Source: an uncultured Thermogutta sp. (GTDB taxonomy: Bacteria > Planctomycetota > Planctomycetia > Pirellulales > Thermoguttaceae). From it: a stretch of DNA of 33,020 nucleotides. Every line of letters starts with the position of its first letter. Within the stretch, counting starts at the first letter, position 1. Below, in pieces: positions 8,597-17,696 of the stretch. The stretch is taken from assembly GCA_937128505.1 (NCBI GenBank), contig CAKZMM010000071.1, positions 1 to 33,020 on the forward strand, written 5' to 3'. The notes beneath the pieces are model-generated. The model saw only the letters and a program-made list of their open reading frames with translations, searched no databases and was not told the origin of the DNA. The translations under genes and the position numbers were made by a program.

Positions 8597-8603
8597 CTGC
8601 CTG

Positions 8604-8624
8604 TTGCCGTTACAAAGACGGCAA
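8604..8624 (+). terminator. Hairpin just after the flavoprotein stop codon
   Basis: TTGCCGT (8604-8610) and ACGGCAA (8618-8624) form a perfect 7-bp stem with a 7-nt loop, starting 8 nt after the stop codon. The position suits a transcript end, but no T-run follows, so it may be a 3' stabilising hairpin instead. Confidence 0.35.
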
Positions 8625-9295
8625 AAGGGAGCGCTACCTTCAATAACGCAAAGAGAGATCTCGGAAGGAGGAAAGGAAAATCGCGGACCTGTGGTCGTGA
8701 ACCCGTTGAAGTTGCATACTTATGTGAGATGGTTGCGGCTATTTTTTCAAGATTCTCCTTGTCCGCCAGTTGTGACTTAGAGTGATCGAGCCTCCTCTTC
8801 AAGACGATTGGCTTCCCTCGGGCGGCCACAAACCCATATTTCCCCATATTCATCTTTCTCCACATTCATCGTGTATTGACCAAGTCTGTTGCACGTTGGT
8901 TGTAGATTAGCGGATCTTTAGGCCCTCCCGGACGAGTACCCCGCCGGCGTTGTGCGAGAGGATCGATGCATGAGCATCATCCAGTTTCTGGGAAGAAATA
9001 ACTTTTCGTGAGATTAGTTTATCTTATCGTGTAAAGTAGCTTTAGTTATGTCTCGCATTATCTATACATGGTACCGCAGTAATATTACTCGTCTAGTGAC
9101 GTTTCTAAAATCCCTCCCATAAGCGAAGATTTGCCGATCGCTCGGGTTCCAATGAAGCTTTTCGCGCGAACTTGTCGATTATTTTCACGCGAGACCCGTC
9201 ACATGGGTTTGCAGTGGATGTCTGGCCCCACTGCGACGAATTCGTCAAGCTGACAGACCCAAACTCCGTTTGCCAAAATTGGTTTATTGCCGACT
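8625..9295. other. Intergenic region before the protease gene, AT-rich in part
   Basis: About 670 bases without a gene I can support. The stretch from about 8990 to 9120 is richer in A and T than its surroundings and contains a perfect 12-bp palindrome (AGTAATATTACT, 9078-9089), a possible operator for the protease gene some 200 bp downstream. No confident promoter could be picked. Confidence 0.35.
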
Positions 9296-10681
9296 ATGGG
9301 CCAAGCTAGCAGATCAAAGCAGCCTCGAGTTTCGAGGGCTGCGCGAGGCGCTTTTTGCTGGGGCCTTTTGGGGTATTTTCTGATTTCTTTTTTGGGGACC
9401 CTCAGTTGCGGGGCACAAGAGTGGGAGAGCGTCGCGGCTTTGCGCCGTGCTTGGGATGCAGTGGTGAGCATCCGCGGCGAAAAAACCGTTATGGATTCGC
9501 CTTCTTCGGCCGGCAAAGCCGACTTTGCACGTCGCGTTAACGGCATGGGAACCGGAGTTGTTATTGATGCCCGGGGATACATCGTCACGAATTACCACGT
9601 GATCGATGGGGTACAGCAAATCCAGGTAACCCTCGCTGATGGAAAGCAGTTCATCGCCCGCCGAGTTGCCCGAGATTCCAAAACCGATCTGGCACTCATC
9701 AAGATCGATGCGGATGGGCCGCTGCAAACCATAGCTTTGGGCACTTCCGCGGGACTCATGCCGGGGGAACCCGTGTTGGCTTTGGGAAATGCCTTCGGGT
9801 ACCAGCACACCGCGACACGAGGCATTATAAGTGCCCTTCACCGTTCGGTTCAGGTGAATGAGTCTCAGCTATACGATGATCTGATTCAGACGGACGCAAG
9901 CATTAATCCGGGCAACTCGGGTGGTCCGCTTCTGAACATGAAGGGCGAAATGATCGGCGTGAACGTCGCAGTTCGCGCCGGGGCGCAAGGGATCGGTTTC
10001 GCAATCCCGGTAGATAAAGTGGTAGCTGTGGTCAACCAATTGTTGGCCAAAGTGGATGATGAACGCATTTGGCACGGGGTGAGTGTGGCCGCGGAACCGG
10101 TCCGGGAAACTCGCGGCTCACGCGTTGACACTGTAGAACCGAACAGCCCGGCAGCCCAGGCAGGCATTCGACCGGGAGATTTGATCATTCAGGTGGGCGA
10201 TCAGTGCGTCACTCGGCCCCTTGATTTCCACCGGGCCTTGCTCGAACGCGAGCCGAAAGAGCGTATTACCATGCTTATCGAACGGGATGGGGAGACACTC
10301 AAGATAGAGTTAGAGCTCGCCCAGGCGGATCGCCGTCGCAAGGATTCGCCCGCCACATGGCAACTGCTGGGCATGGAGCTTGAACCCATCACGCCTGAGC
10401 AATTCCGCCGGCAATTCCCCCACACCAAATATCGGGGCGGACTGTTGGTGACGGCCGTTCGCCCCGAGGGCCCCGCAGCAGCTCAGGGGATTAGGCCGGG
10501 GGATATTCTTGTCGGCCTCCATATTTGGGAAACCGTCTCGTTAAGCAACGTAGACTACGTACTACGGCGACCGGATTTGGCCACCATCAGCCCCCTAAAG
10601 GTGTATATCCTCCGGGGATCAGACACCTACTACGGATTTTTAATGGTCGGCTCCTCCGTTCGGACGGCCGCCCATCCGTAA
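9296..10681 (+). CDS. HtrA/DegP-type serine protease with two PDZ domains
   Basis: The 461-residue product (from ATG 9296; a TTG at 9287 is three codons upstream) is a periplasmic trypsin-like protease and chaperone of the S1C family, which degrades misfolded envelope proteins. The N-terminus has a signal peptide (hydrophobic about 20-36, before SCGAQ). The catalytic triad is complete: His101 in NYHVID, Asp131 in KTDLALIKI, Ser208 in GNSGGPL. PDZ1 spans about 260-345 (VEPNSPAAQAGIRPGD) and PDZ2 about 350-450 (VRPEGPAAAQGIRPGD). This is the usual DegP/DegQ layout. No strong ribosome binding site precedes either start, so the exact N-terminus is uncertain. It stands alone; the next gene is convergent. 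The family is often stress-induced, but the upstream region shows no recognised stress promoter. I leave the symbol blank because DegP, DegQ and DegS cannot be told apart reliably here. Confidence 0.92.
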   Translation: MGQASRSKQPRVSRAARGAFCWGLLGYFLISFLGTLSCGAQEWESVAALRRAWDAVVSIRGEKTVMDSPSSAGKADFARRVNGMGTGVVIDARGYIVTNYHVIDGVQQIQVTLADGKQFIARRVARDSKTDLALIKIDADGPLQTIALGTSAGLMPGEPVLALGNAFGYQHTATRGIISALHRSVQVNESQLYDDLIQTDASINPGNSGGPLLNMKGEMIGVNVAVRAGAQGIGFAIPVDKVVAVVNQLLAKVDDERIWHGVSVAAEPVRETRGSRVDTVEPNSPAAQAGIRPGDLIIQVGDQCVTRPLDFHRALLEREPKERITMLIERDGETLKIELELAQADRRRKDSPATWQLLGMELEPITPEQFRRQFPHTKYRGGLLVTAVRPEGPAAAQGIRPGDILVGLHIWETVSLSNVDYVLRRPDLATISPLKVYILRGSDTYYGFLMVGSSVRTAAHP

Positions 10682-10820
10682 AAGGCCTTTCGTTCTTCTT
10701 CTGCCCAACTCTCCGCTGGCTTGTCCAAAAGAAGCTACCAGTTGAGTTATGCAGGAACCGCTATTTGGTACGTTTTGAACGCAGCGGCCTGCACCACCCA
10801 CGATTAGGAACTTAATCCGT

Positions 10821-11945
10821 TTAGGGAGTGGGCACTGATTCGCCACCGCTAATGCTCCCCAATGCACCCCATACGCCGTAGGGACTCGTGGTGAATGTCG
10901 TACCACCACCCCAGCAAGCAGCCGAGAGGTTCCCGGAGTCGATCGTTTCGGAAATGAACCGCACAGAGCCATCGGCCATAGCGGCATTCACTCCGCCGGG
11001 ATGGAAGCTGTCGGGAGGCATGATCTGCTCCCAACCCCATTCGCCAGCACTGTTCGTGCAGGAAATCGAATTCGGCGGCAGGACGGTCCAAAAGCCGTGA
11101 ACCGTGGGACCACCACCACTCCACCACTGACCCCGGCGCGTTTCCCAACCCGCATTGTTAGAAGCAATCCGTTGGCCGCGCTTATAAGCCAAGCAGGCGG
11201 CCGGATTATCGCCGAATCCCGAGATTACCGCATAATCGCCGTGAATATTCCCATGTAGAGCTTCCTGCCCGATTACATGTTCACTCACGGCCACGGTATT
11301 ACTGGTTCCGTCACGGATTTCGGAAATGGTCACATTGTAGAAGCGCCTGCCGAAAACACCCCGAGGCGGGCCACCACCCCAAACGTCTTTGCACCGGTCG
11401 CCCATACTCCCCGAGTAATTCACCCTTCCCGTGTCATTCCACCAACCTGCGGATTTGCGCACCGCATCGGACGGGCAGCGGAGCGTCGCTAGCTCGACAT
11501 GCCATGGCGGATAACCGTTTCCACTGCCTAAATCCGCCTCGATCCACGGGGCGGGTCCAAACGGCGGATAAACCATCGAACCGGCGGCCCCCGTCTGATG
11601 ATTACGTCCTTGAGTGCGCCCGATCACCTGCTGATACAAACCCTGCTGCTCCATGAAAGGCGACAGCGGGACGAAGAAACTCAGTTGACCCATGTTCGAA
11701 GTATACGGATCGCCGTTGTCCGTTCCCCCCCATCCGGCGGGAAATGCCTTATAAACGTCGTGATAGTTGTGCGCCGCCAACATGATTTGCTTGAGATTGT
11801 TGACGCACTGAGTGCGACGTGCGGCCTCACGAGCAGCTTGAACGGCCGGCAAAAGTAGGGCGATCAAAATACCAATGATCGCGATGACAACGAGCAATTC
11901 CACGAGCGTAAACGCTCGACGAACAAGCAATCTACGGACACCCAT
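10821..11945 (-). CDS. DUF1559 protein with type IV pilin-like N-terminus
   Basis: The 374-residue product begins with a class III (prepilin) signal: [10 protein letters not shown], with Glu at position 5 of the mature form (residue 16), then a long hydrophobic helix ([15 protein letters not shown]). Prepilin peptidase would cut between Ala11 and Phe12; Ala at -1 is a variant of the usual Gly. The body is a DUF1559 domain ending in the H-X9-DG motif ([17 protein letters not shown]) and the common [13 protein letters not shown] tail. This family is greatly expanded in planctomycetes; members are membrane-anchored or pseudopilin-like and of unproven function. The ATG at 11945 is preceded by AGGGGG about 6 nt away. 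The next minus-strand gene upstream encodes a regulatory-like lipoprotein, a frequent neighbour of DUF1559 genes in this phylum, so the two probably belong to one unit despite a 395-bp gap. Confidence 0.92.
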   Translation of the reverse strand: MGVRRLLVRRAFTLVELLVVIAIIGILIALLLPAVQAAREAARRTQCVNNLKQIMLAAHNYHDVYKAFPAGWGGTDNGDPYTSNMGQLSFFVPLSPFMEQQGLYQQVIGRTQGRNHQTGAAGSMVYPPFGPAPWIEADLGSGNGYPPWHVELATLRCPSDAVRKSAGWWNDTGRVNYSGSMGDRCKDVWGGGPPRGVFGRRFYNVTISEIRDGTSNTVAVSEHVIGQEALHGNIHGDYAVISGFGDNPAACLAYKRGQRIASNNAGWETRRGQWWSGGGPTVHGFWTVLPPNSISCTNSAGEWGWEQIMPPDSFHPGGVNAAMADGSVRFISETIDSGNLSAACWGGGTTFTTSPYGVWGALGSISGGESVPTP

Positions 11946-12340
11946 AGTTCACCCCCTTCAAAAAGGCTTTCAACCTAGACAACGCTACAACGAACCGATC
12001 TCACGCCGAATTCAACCCGCCGGTTTTCCAATCGATTAATCACAAAAACCGATAACTATCAAATGAAACTTACCTTTTGGACAAGAAAGGTCGATACGTC
12101 CGTTCAAGCCAAACGGGGAATGCGTTCAACTACTCCACAAGAGTTTACGGAAAAAGCTACCGGCCCTTCTCGGCAGTTTCACGGAACGGTCTCTTTAAAC
12201 ACCTCGTAACAGCCGTTCCGCCAATCGGCTATCTCCCCCGAACACACCACGGACAAGTCAACGTGGCTCATACGAGGCGGATAAGCTCGCGATTAATCAA
12301 TTAGAACCATTCGCCCTCATCCACCTTAAGCGCGGAATTA
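11946..12340. other. Spacer between the lipoprotein and DUF1559 genes
   Basis: About 395 bases between two minus-strand genes. No coding gene or strong hairpin was seen. It holds the leader of the DUF1559 gene and possibly its own promoter. Confidence 0.4.
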
Positions 12341-12844
12341 TTACTTACTTGATAGAGCAAATGTAAAATCGTTGGTTTTGCCTGATTCTACCGTGGCCTC
12401 CAAACCCGAAGTATTAAAGTCTTTATACTTGGGAGGGAGTAGATCCTCGACTTGAGTAGGTCGGGATAAGGCGGCCGCCATCCCACCACCACTCTCCATC
12501 TGTTCCTTAATTCTTGCCATGGCCTCTTCTTGAGAAGTCGCGCCCGTGGCGGCCGGCCCACCCCGAGTCTTGGCGATGCTGACCTTGTACCGGCCCGGAA
12601 CGGCACCTTGACCTCCGCCGGCCGTCGTCAAGGTAAACCTGCCGGAAGCGTCGGTGATCCCAGCCGCACTTCGCCCGCCCTCATCCGTCGGGACGAACGT
12701 CACGGTGGCTCCGTCCACAGCTTGACCATCCAACGTAACCACTCCGGTGACATCCACCGTTCTCGGCCCGGCCGGCCCACCGCAGCTTACAGCCACCACA
12801 GGCAGAAAGACTAAGGCCAAAAGTGAAATCCAGATACGCGTCAT
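12341..12844 (-). CDS. Lipoprotein with carboxypeptidase-regulatory-like (beta-sandwich) domain
   Basis: The 167-residue product starts at ATG 12844, chosen because GGAGG (complement of 12853-12857) lies 8 nt upstream; the open frame runs 22 codons further without such a site. The signal peptide (residues 4-18) ends in AVSC with Cys21, a lipobox-like site. Residues about 28-95 form a transthyretin-like beta-sandwich of the carboxypeptidase regulatory type (VTGVVTLDGQAVDGATVTF, then GRFTLTTAGGGQGAVPGRYKV). The C-terminal part has a charged segment and the phrase LLPPKYKDFNTSGLEATV, which I know from many planctomycete lipoproteins encoded beside DUF1559 genes. It is predicted to be attached to a periplasmic membrane face. 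The function is unproven, probably structural or adhesive. Confidence 0.88.
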   Translation of the reverse strand: MTRIWISLLALVFLPVVAVSCGGPAGPRTVDVTGVVTLDGQAVDGATVTFVPTDEGGRSAAGITDASGRFTLTTAGGGQGAVPGRYKVSIAKTRGGPAATGATSQEEAMARIKEQMESGGGMAAALSRPTQVEDLLPPKYKDFNTSGLEATVESGKTNDFTFALSSK

Positions 12845-12979
12845 CTTGCTTACCTCCGTTTGATTTAGTTTTTGTGCCGTGGCCCTACCGTTCTCCCCGA
12901 CGGCCTGCACAATCCCTCAATCGACGACCGCAGCCCAGAATAAGCGGCTGCAAGGCGACACCTTTCAATTGTTGAATCG

Positions 12980-13507
12980 TGTGAGAGGTCGGTAGCACCG
13001 CTCCTTAAGGCCTCTTGCCGCCTGAAAAAGCTGTTCCTTAAAGAGGTTCAGAAATCTTTAGCCCGAGGTGCTCTTAACGTTACAAAAGAAAAAGAAGCGG
13101 ACAGGTCGCCCGAGACTCCGAGAAAAAAGCCTATAAGTGCATCCTTTACAGGTCGTACCCCCACTTGGCTATTACCCGAGCAAATCTCCGGCCTTTTTTG
13201 TAGCAAACACTCCTGTCTTTTGCAAGTGGGGGCAGTAAAATCCTGTGAGAGGTCGGTAGCACCGCTCCTTAAGGCCTCTTGCCGCCTGAAAAAGCTGTTC
13301 CTTAAAGAGGTTCAGAAATCTTTAGCCCGAGGTGCTCTTAACGTTACAAAAGAAAAAGAAGCGGACAGGTCGCCCGAGACTCAAAGAAAAATCTAAAAGT
13401 ACACCCTTTATAGGTCGTGCCCCCCACTTGGTTATTACCCCACCAAATCTCACACTTTCCTTGTAGCAAACATTCCTGTCTTTTGCAAGTGGGCGGCAGT
13501 AAAATCC
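12980..13507. repeat. 264-bp element in two tandem copies
   Basis: Unit 1 is 12980-13243 and unit 2 is 13244-13507, both exactly 264 bp. The first 139 bases are identical (12980-13118 and 13244-13382). The remaining 125 diverge to roughly 80% identity by eye, yet end in the same sequence (GCAGTAAAATCC). The second half of each unit contains an inverted repeat: CCCCCACTTG (13158-13167) with CAAGTGGGGG (13223-13232) in unit 1, and the corresponding arms 13419-13430 and 13486-13497 in unit 2 with a single C:C mismatch. In the identical half, AGCACC can pair with GGTGCT and CCTCTT with AAGAGG. The element lies between divergent genes. It could be a tandem small RNA, a duplicated regulatory region, or a degenerate mobile element. 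No coding capacity is evident. Confidence 0.85.
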
Positions 13508-13633
13508 TGTGGAAAATTCGAGACGGGGGCGCAAGGCATAAGGCTCAGCACTGGAGAAGTGCCATATCGTGGGGTTGCCAAACGGAGGGATCAAACGAAA
13601 ACTCCCTGCAAAACAGCTAAACAGGGCACCGAA

Positions 13634-15517
13634 GTGGTTTCCAAACATTGGGTACAGTGGGCCGGGACCTTACTTTGTCTTGCGACCTTTGCCGGCATCA
13701 TCGTTTTTTTCTTTGCGGGCCGCCGGCCTGAGGATGTGCCGGCCGCTCTGCCCGCGGCCAATTTGCCGGGGCAGGAGGGATCTGGTTCCTTCGGGAAACC
13801 AACGGTTCCGTTTGGAGAACGTCGAGATGGGGTATGGCCAAGCCCAAGAGACGGTCGAAAACCCGAGGAAAACTGTGAACTTCCCCAATTCAAGGACATA
13901 ACGCGTTTTTCTGGGATTTCCTTCTGCCATACCGATGGCAGCTCCGGGAGTAAGTACATTGTGGAAACGGTCGCCTCGGGCCTTGCCACCTTCGATTACG
14001 ATGGGGACGGGCAAATCGATATCTACTTCTTAAACGGATGTCCACTTGGAGCCGAAAGCACCGGCGAAAGCCCCAGCAATCTATTTTACCGCAACTTGGG
14101 GCAACTCCGATTCTCAGATATCACTCCCCAGTCAGCCGTCGGTGATACCGGGTACGGACTTGGTGTCGCGGTGGGGGACTACAACAACGACGGATTCGCG
14201 GACTTGTATTTAAGCAATTTCGGCCCAAATGTGCTGTATCGGAACAACGGTGATGGGACCTTCACCGAGGTGACCGCAATGAGCGGCGTGCAAGCGGCCG
14301 ATCCGCACAAAGTGGGGGCAGGTGCAAGTTTCTTGGATATGGACGCCGACGGAGATTTGGATCTTTTCGTGGCAAATTACCTGGTTTTCTCGTACGAACG
14401 GCACGTGGTCAGTCAATGGCGGGGCATGACGATTTACGCGGGCCCCGAACGGTTCCTCCCGCTTCCCTCGATCGTATTCCGCAATGAGGGTGATGGGAGC
14501 TTCGTTGACATTAGCCATCAGTCAGGTGTCGCCCAGTACCCAGGCAAAGGAATGGGGATGGTCTGCGGGGACTACGATGACGATGGGGATACGGACGTCT
14601 TTGTGAACAACGACGGACCACCGGGTAACTTCTTGTTTCGAAACAATTCACAAGGATTCTTCGAAGAGGTGGCAGCCCTGAGCGGAACGGCATTCGCAGG
14701 AAGCGGTTTGATCAATGGAGCCATGGGAGTGGATTGCGGAGACTTTGATAACGATGGTCGCTTTGACTTCTACGTGACTTCTTATCAAGGTCAATTTGCC
14801 ACCCTTTACCGAAACTTGGATGGACGGCTTTTTGAGGATGTTACCTTGGCCACCGGAGCGGGTGAGGGTTCGTTCAATCAGGTGACTTGGGGTTGCGGCA
14901 TCGTAGATCTAGACAACGATGGGTTCCGGGACCTTTTTTTCGGTTGTGGGCATCTGATCGATAACATCGATCTTCTCGACGGCAGCACGTCGTATCGGGC
15001 ACGGCCGGTGTTTCTACGAAACATCAATGGGCGCCGATTTCAAAATGCCTCCGCCGCATGCGGCTTAGGGGCGCTAGAGCCATCTGTGGCCCGGGGCGTC
15101 GCCTTCGATGATCTGGATGACGACGGAGATTGGGACATCGTGATTCTCAATTCCAGACTTCCGGCGATGTTGCTGCGCAATGATTCGCCCAAGGAACGGC
15201 GGTGGCTACAGATTCAATTGCTGGGAACGCGCAGCAATCGGGACGGGGTCGGTGCTCGTGTACGGGTCGTCGCTGGTAATTGCGTCTGGGTGGACGAGGT
15301 GCGCAGTGGCCGCGGTTATCAGAGCCATTTCGGAAGTCGGTTGCATTTCGGCTTGGGGGAGCAATCACAAGTGGACCGGATCGAAGTAAGCTGGCTCGGT
15401 GGGGGACGCGATGTGATCGAGCGAATCCCTGCCAATCAAATATTGCTGGTTATTGAAGGCCGCGGCTGGTATGCGGCCTGGTCCGATTCAGCTCGCGTTG
15501 GAGGGACGCAGCCATGA
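13634..15517 (+). CDS. CRTAC1-family protein: VCBS/FG-GAP repeats with ASPIC/UnbV domain
   Basis: The product is about 627 residues from a GTG at 13634 (weak AGGG at 13623-13626); a GTG at 13559 would add 25 polar residues and has a GGAG too close to it. A single membrane helix (about 9-27) anchors it, with the body outside. Seven Ca-binding-like DxDxDG motifs lie between residues about 120 and 500 (for example DYDGDGQID, DMDADGDLD, DLDNDGFRD), typical of VCBS/FG-GAP propeller blades. The C-terminal ASPIC/UnbV domain (about 520-610) shows RSGRGYQSHFG and LHFGLG. Such proteins are abundant in planctomycetes and are assumed to bind partners in the envelope; no enzymatic role is established. Its stop overlaps the start of the following TPR gene (ATGA), so translation is coupled. 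A close paralogue is encoded at 17697-19490 on the other strand. Confidence 0.9.
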   Translation: MVSKHWVQWAGTLLCLATFAGIIVFFFAGRRPEDVPAALPAANLPGQEGSGSFGKPTVPFGERRDGVWPSPRDGRKPEENCELPQFKDITRFSGISFCHTDGSSGSKYIVETVASGLATFDYDGDGQIDIYFLNGCPLGAESTGESPSNLFYRNLGQLRFSDITPQSAVGDTGYGLGVAVGDYNNDGFADLYLSNFGPNVLYRNNGDGTFTEVTAMSGVQAADPHKVGAGASFLDMDADGDLDLFVANYLVFSYERHVVSQWRGMTIYAGPERFLPLPSIVFRNEGDGSFVDISHQSGVAQYPGKGMGMVCGDYDDDGDTDVFVNNDGPPGNFLFRNNSQGFFEEVAALSGTAFAGSGLINGAMGVDCGDFDNDGRFDFYVTSYQGQFATLYRNLDGRLFEDVTLATGAGEGSFNQVTWGCGIVDLDNDGFRDLFFGCGHLIDNIDLLDGSTSYRARPVFLRNINGRRFQNASAACGLGALEPSVARGVAFDDLDDDGDWDIVILNSRLPAMLLRNDSPKERRWLQIQLLGTRSNRDGVGARVRVVAGNCVWVDEVRSGRGYQSHFGSRLHFGLGEQSQVDRIEVSWLGGGRDVIERIPANQILLVIEGRGWYAAWSDSARVGGTQP

Positions 15518-17091
15518 GCCGCGAATCCAGATCATGGTGGGATAGGTCGGGCTTGGTTGCCGCTGGTCTGCTTGCTGTTGGGTTGGGGTATGGACTAGGT
15601 GTTTTTTTGGAGCGCGGTTGGAATCGCCCTGCACCGGTGGAAATGCTTGGTCTGAATTCCGGCGGGGCAGATGAAAACCAAAGGGTTGCAGAAGTGGCTC
15701 CCTTAGGCGACATCCTCCCGAAAGCTGTGCCGGGCTTTGGTGAACCACAAATTGCCCGAGATTCGAATGTGAAAACCGAGGCATTAAAGGCCGAGGTAGC
15801 CCGGGTTGTCGAGCATTTGTTGGCTTGTTTTCCCGAAAACTGTGATGCGTTGGAAATCAAAGCTCGAATGCATGATTGGCTTGGCGAGACGGAGAAGGCG
15901 GCGGAGACGTGGCGGCAATGTCTCCAGAAGAATCGCCACTATGTGTATGCACAGGTCGGATTAGCCAATTTGGCGGCCAGCCGCGGCGATTTTCAGAATG
16001 CGGAATCGATTGCTCGGGAAGCTTTGGCCTCCGATCCAGCAAATTTTCAGGCCCGGGCTATTCTGGCCCAGGCATTGCTCAATCAGGGCCGACCGCAAGA
16101 GGTCGTCGTAGTGCTTGAAGCCGCTCTTCAACAGGATCCGCGCTCCCTTGGGTACTACCTTTTAGGGCAGGCTTTTTTCCAACTGGGTGACTACGAAAAG
16201 GCGAGGGATAGTTATCGCAAAGCAACCCAGCTTTGGCCTGATTACGCCGAGGCGTATCACGGCTTAGCCCAGAGCTGCTTTCGACTTAACTTGGATTCGG
16301 AAGCCGCCGCGGCCATGGAAAAATTTCGTAGTTTTGGCAAACCGGAGCAATATTCGCAGCGGTTGCGCGCCGGGACGAAAAGCGACGAAGAACTGATGCG
16401 CGAAGGAGCAGCGGCCCTTTACGCCGAAGCCGGGCGGATCTATCTGCTGGCCGAGCGGCATCGCGATGCCGAAGTGCTTTGGAATCGTGCCCTTCAGCTC
16501 GATCCGAGTAATCGCTCAGCCTTGCAGTCGATGGCTTTCGTGCGGCGAAAGGAAGGACGATGGCGAGAGACGAAATTCTACTTATCTCATCTGGCCCAAT
16601 TGGAGCCGCAAAACCCGAGTTATAGTTTGGAAATCGGACGCCTTTGGGAGGGATTAGCGCATTGGGGCGAGGCCGAGAAGGCTTTTCGCCATGCGTTAAC
16701 TATCGCGCCCAAGAATGCGGATTGCTACGCCGCTTTGGCTGAGTTCCTGCTTGCCCACGGGGGTGACCAGAAGGAAATTGTGGAGCTGGCCCAAGAGGCG
16801 GTACGGTTGCGTCCAATAGCGAAACACCATGCTCTGCTTGCCGCGGCCTGGATAAACGCGAACGATTACCCGTCCGCCAAGGTCAGCCTGGAAAAAGCCG
16901 TGGAGCTTGCACCGGAAAGCATCCTTTACCGGCAACATTATAACGAGGTCCTGGCGAAACTACGTGAAATGCAGGATCCTGCCGCGGAAAAACAACAGGA
17001 ATCAAGTGGTTTGGCCAAAGCTTCAGGGCAAGGCCCTGTTCCCTCCGGCGGTGAATCAGCTCCGTCAAATTCCTCATCAGAAAAGCGTTGA
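15514..17091 (+). CDS. Membrane-anchored TPR protein, translationally coupled to the CRTAC1-like gene
   Basis: The 525-residue product starts at ATG 15514 inside the preceding stop codon (ATGA overlap), which fixes the start and implies a two-gene operon. Residues 12-31 form a single membrane helix. The rest is predicted to be extracytoplasmic. From about residue 90 to 490 it consists of TPR-type helical repeats, for example LGYYLLGQAFFQLGDYEKA and YAEAYHGLAQSCFRLN, with a second block from about 300. The C-terminal 30 residues are polar and Ser/Gly-rich. TPR arrays are protein-binding scaffolds. Given the coupling, the natural inferred partner is the VCBS/ASPIC protein. A shorter TPR protein with the same anchor layout lies at 19931-21007, next to the paralogous ASPIC gene. 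Confidence 0.88.
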   Translation: MSRESRSWWDRSGLVAAGLLAVGLGYGLGVFLERGWNRPAPVEMLGLNSGGADENQRVAEVAPLGDILPKAVPGFGEPQIARDSNVKTEALKAEVARVVEHLLACFPENCDALEIKARMHDWLGETEKAAETWRQCLQKNRHYVYAQVGLANLAASRGDFQNAESIAREALASDPANFQARAILAQALLNQGRPQEVVVVLEAALQQDPRSLGYYLLGQAFFQLGDYEKARDSYRKATQLWPDYAEAYHGLAQSCFRLNLDSEAAAAMEKFRSFGKPEQYSQRLRAGTKSDEELMREGAAALYAEAGRIYLLAERHRDAEVLWNRALQLDPSNRSALQSMAFVRRKEGRWRETKFYLSHLAQLEPQNPSYSLEIGRLWEGLAHWGEAEKAFRHALTIAPKNADCYAALAEFLLAHGGDQKEIVELAQEAVRLRPIAKHHALLAAAWINANDYPSAKVSLEKAVELAPESILYRQHYNEVLAKLREMQDPAAEKQQESSGLAKASGQGPVPSGGESAPSNSSSEKR

Positions 17092-17187
17092 GGTCCTCGA
17101 TTGGGTACGCATCCCTCGCACGGTGCTCAGCAACCGAAAATTTGGTCTGTGGAATCCGGTCTCCGAATTGATCCGGCCTCCGACATA

Positions 17188-17285
17188 AGCCGGCGTATGA
17201 AATGAGCCGGTGGATGAAATGACCCGATGTGTGAAATAATCCGGTATATGACCCGATGTGTGAAATAATCCGGTATATGAAATGA
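17188..17285. repeat. Short tandem repeat after the TPR gene
   Basis: A 29-bp unit beginning GACCCGATGTGTGAAATAAT is present twice without gap or mismatch (17221-17249 and 17250-17278). It is preceded by related, degenerate pieces of the form CCGG(N)TATGAAATGA from about 17188. It lies in the 605-bp convergent spacer 17092-17696, which has no gene I can support. Confidence 0.8.
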
Positions 17286-17696
17286 AACGAAGGGAGCTTC
17301 CAATACCCGGGTGCGGCTAAAACGGGGGTGCGCATTTTAGGGGTAAGAGGTAAAACACGGCGCTAAGGTATCCGTTCGATTTGTTGAAATCCTGGAAAAG
17401 CTGCCGGCTTGCGGCTACGGCATCCCATGCCAAAAATGTACCCACAGAAGGCCCGATCCCATCGGCATGGAGAAAGCTCACCATGGGTGCGGTATCCATC
17501 TAGGACCTATTGGCTAAAATGATTATAGGACCTATTGACTTAACTGATCAAAAGAAACGAAAGGGTACCGTTCAAAAATCCCGGCGGTGTGGAGCGCTCG
17601 CTCTCACCGCCGGCAGTTACCGTCTGACGCTGTTACCCGATAGAGCTTGCCGCAGGAAAGGCACGACGGCTCATCGGCGAGTCGGTGGCTCCCATC
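17286..17696. other. Rest of the convergent spacer between the two ASPIC/TPR modules
   Basis: About 410 bases without a supported gene. A 12-base direct repeat (TAGGACCTATTG) occurs near 17502 and again near 17526. A 60-codon minus-strand open frame at 17317-17499 has no recognisable domain or ribosome binding site and was not called. Confidence 0.4.

Noticed and set aside
9080-9088. TAATATTAC, identical to the nick-site nonamer of some rolling-circle (geminivirus-like) origins
   Set aside because: It has no flanking GC-rich stem and no Rep gene; a 9-base AT-rich match is expected by chance.
12845-12910. 22-codon upstream extension of the lipoprotein gene
   Set aside because: GGAGG and the lipoprotein signal peptide support the ATG at 12844.
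13559-13633. Earlier GTG start for the plus-strand CRTAC1-like gene
   Set aside because: The purine stretch is only about 2 nt from the GTG, and the added residues are polar; the start at 13634 leads directly into the anchor helix. It cannot be fully excluded.
17317-17499. 60-codon minus-strand frame in the convergent spacer
   Set aside because: No recognised domain, no ribosome binding site, and it lies next to decayed repeats.
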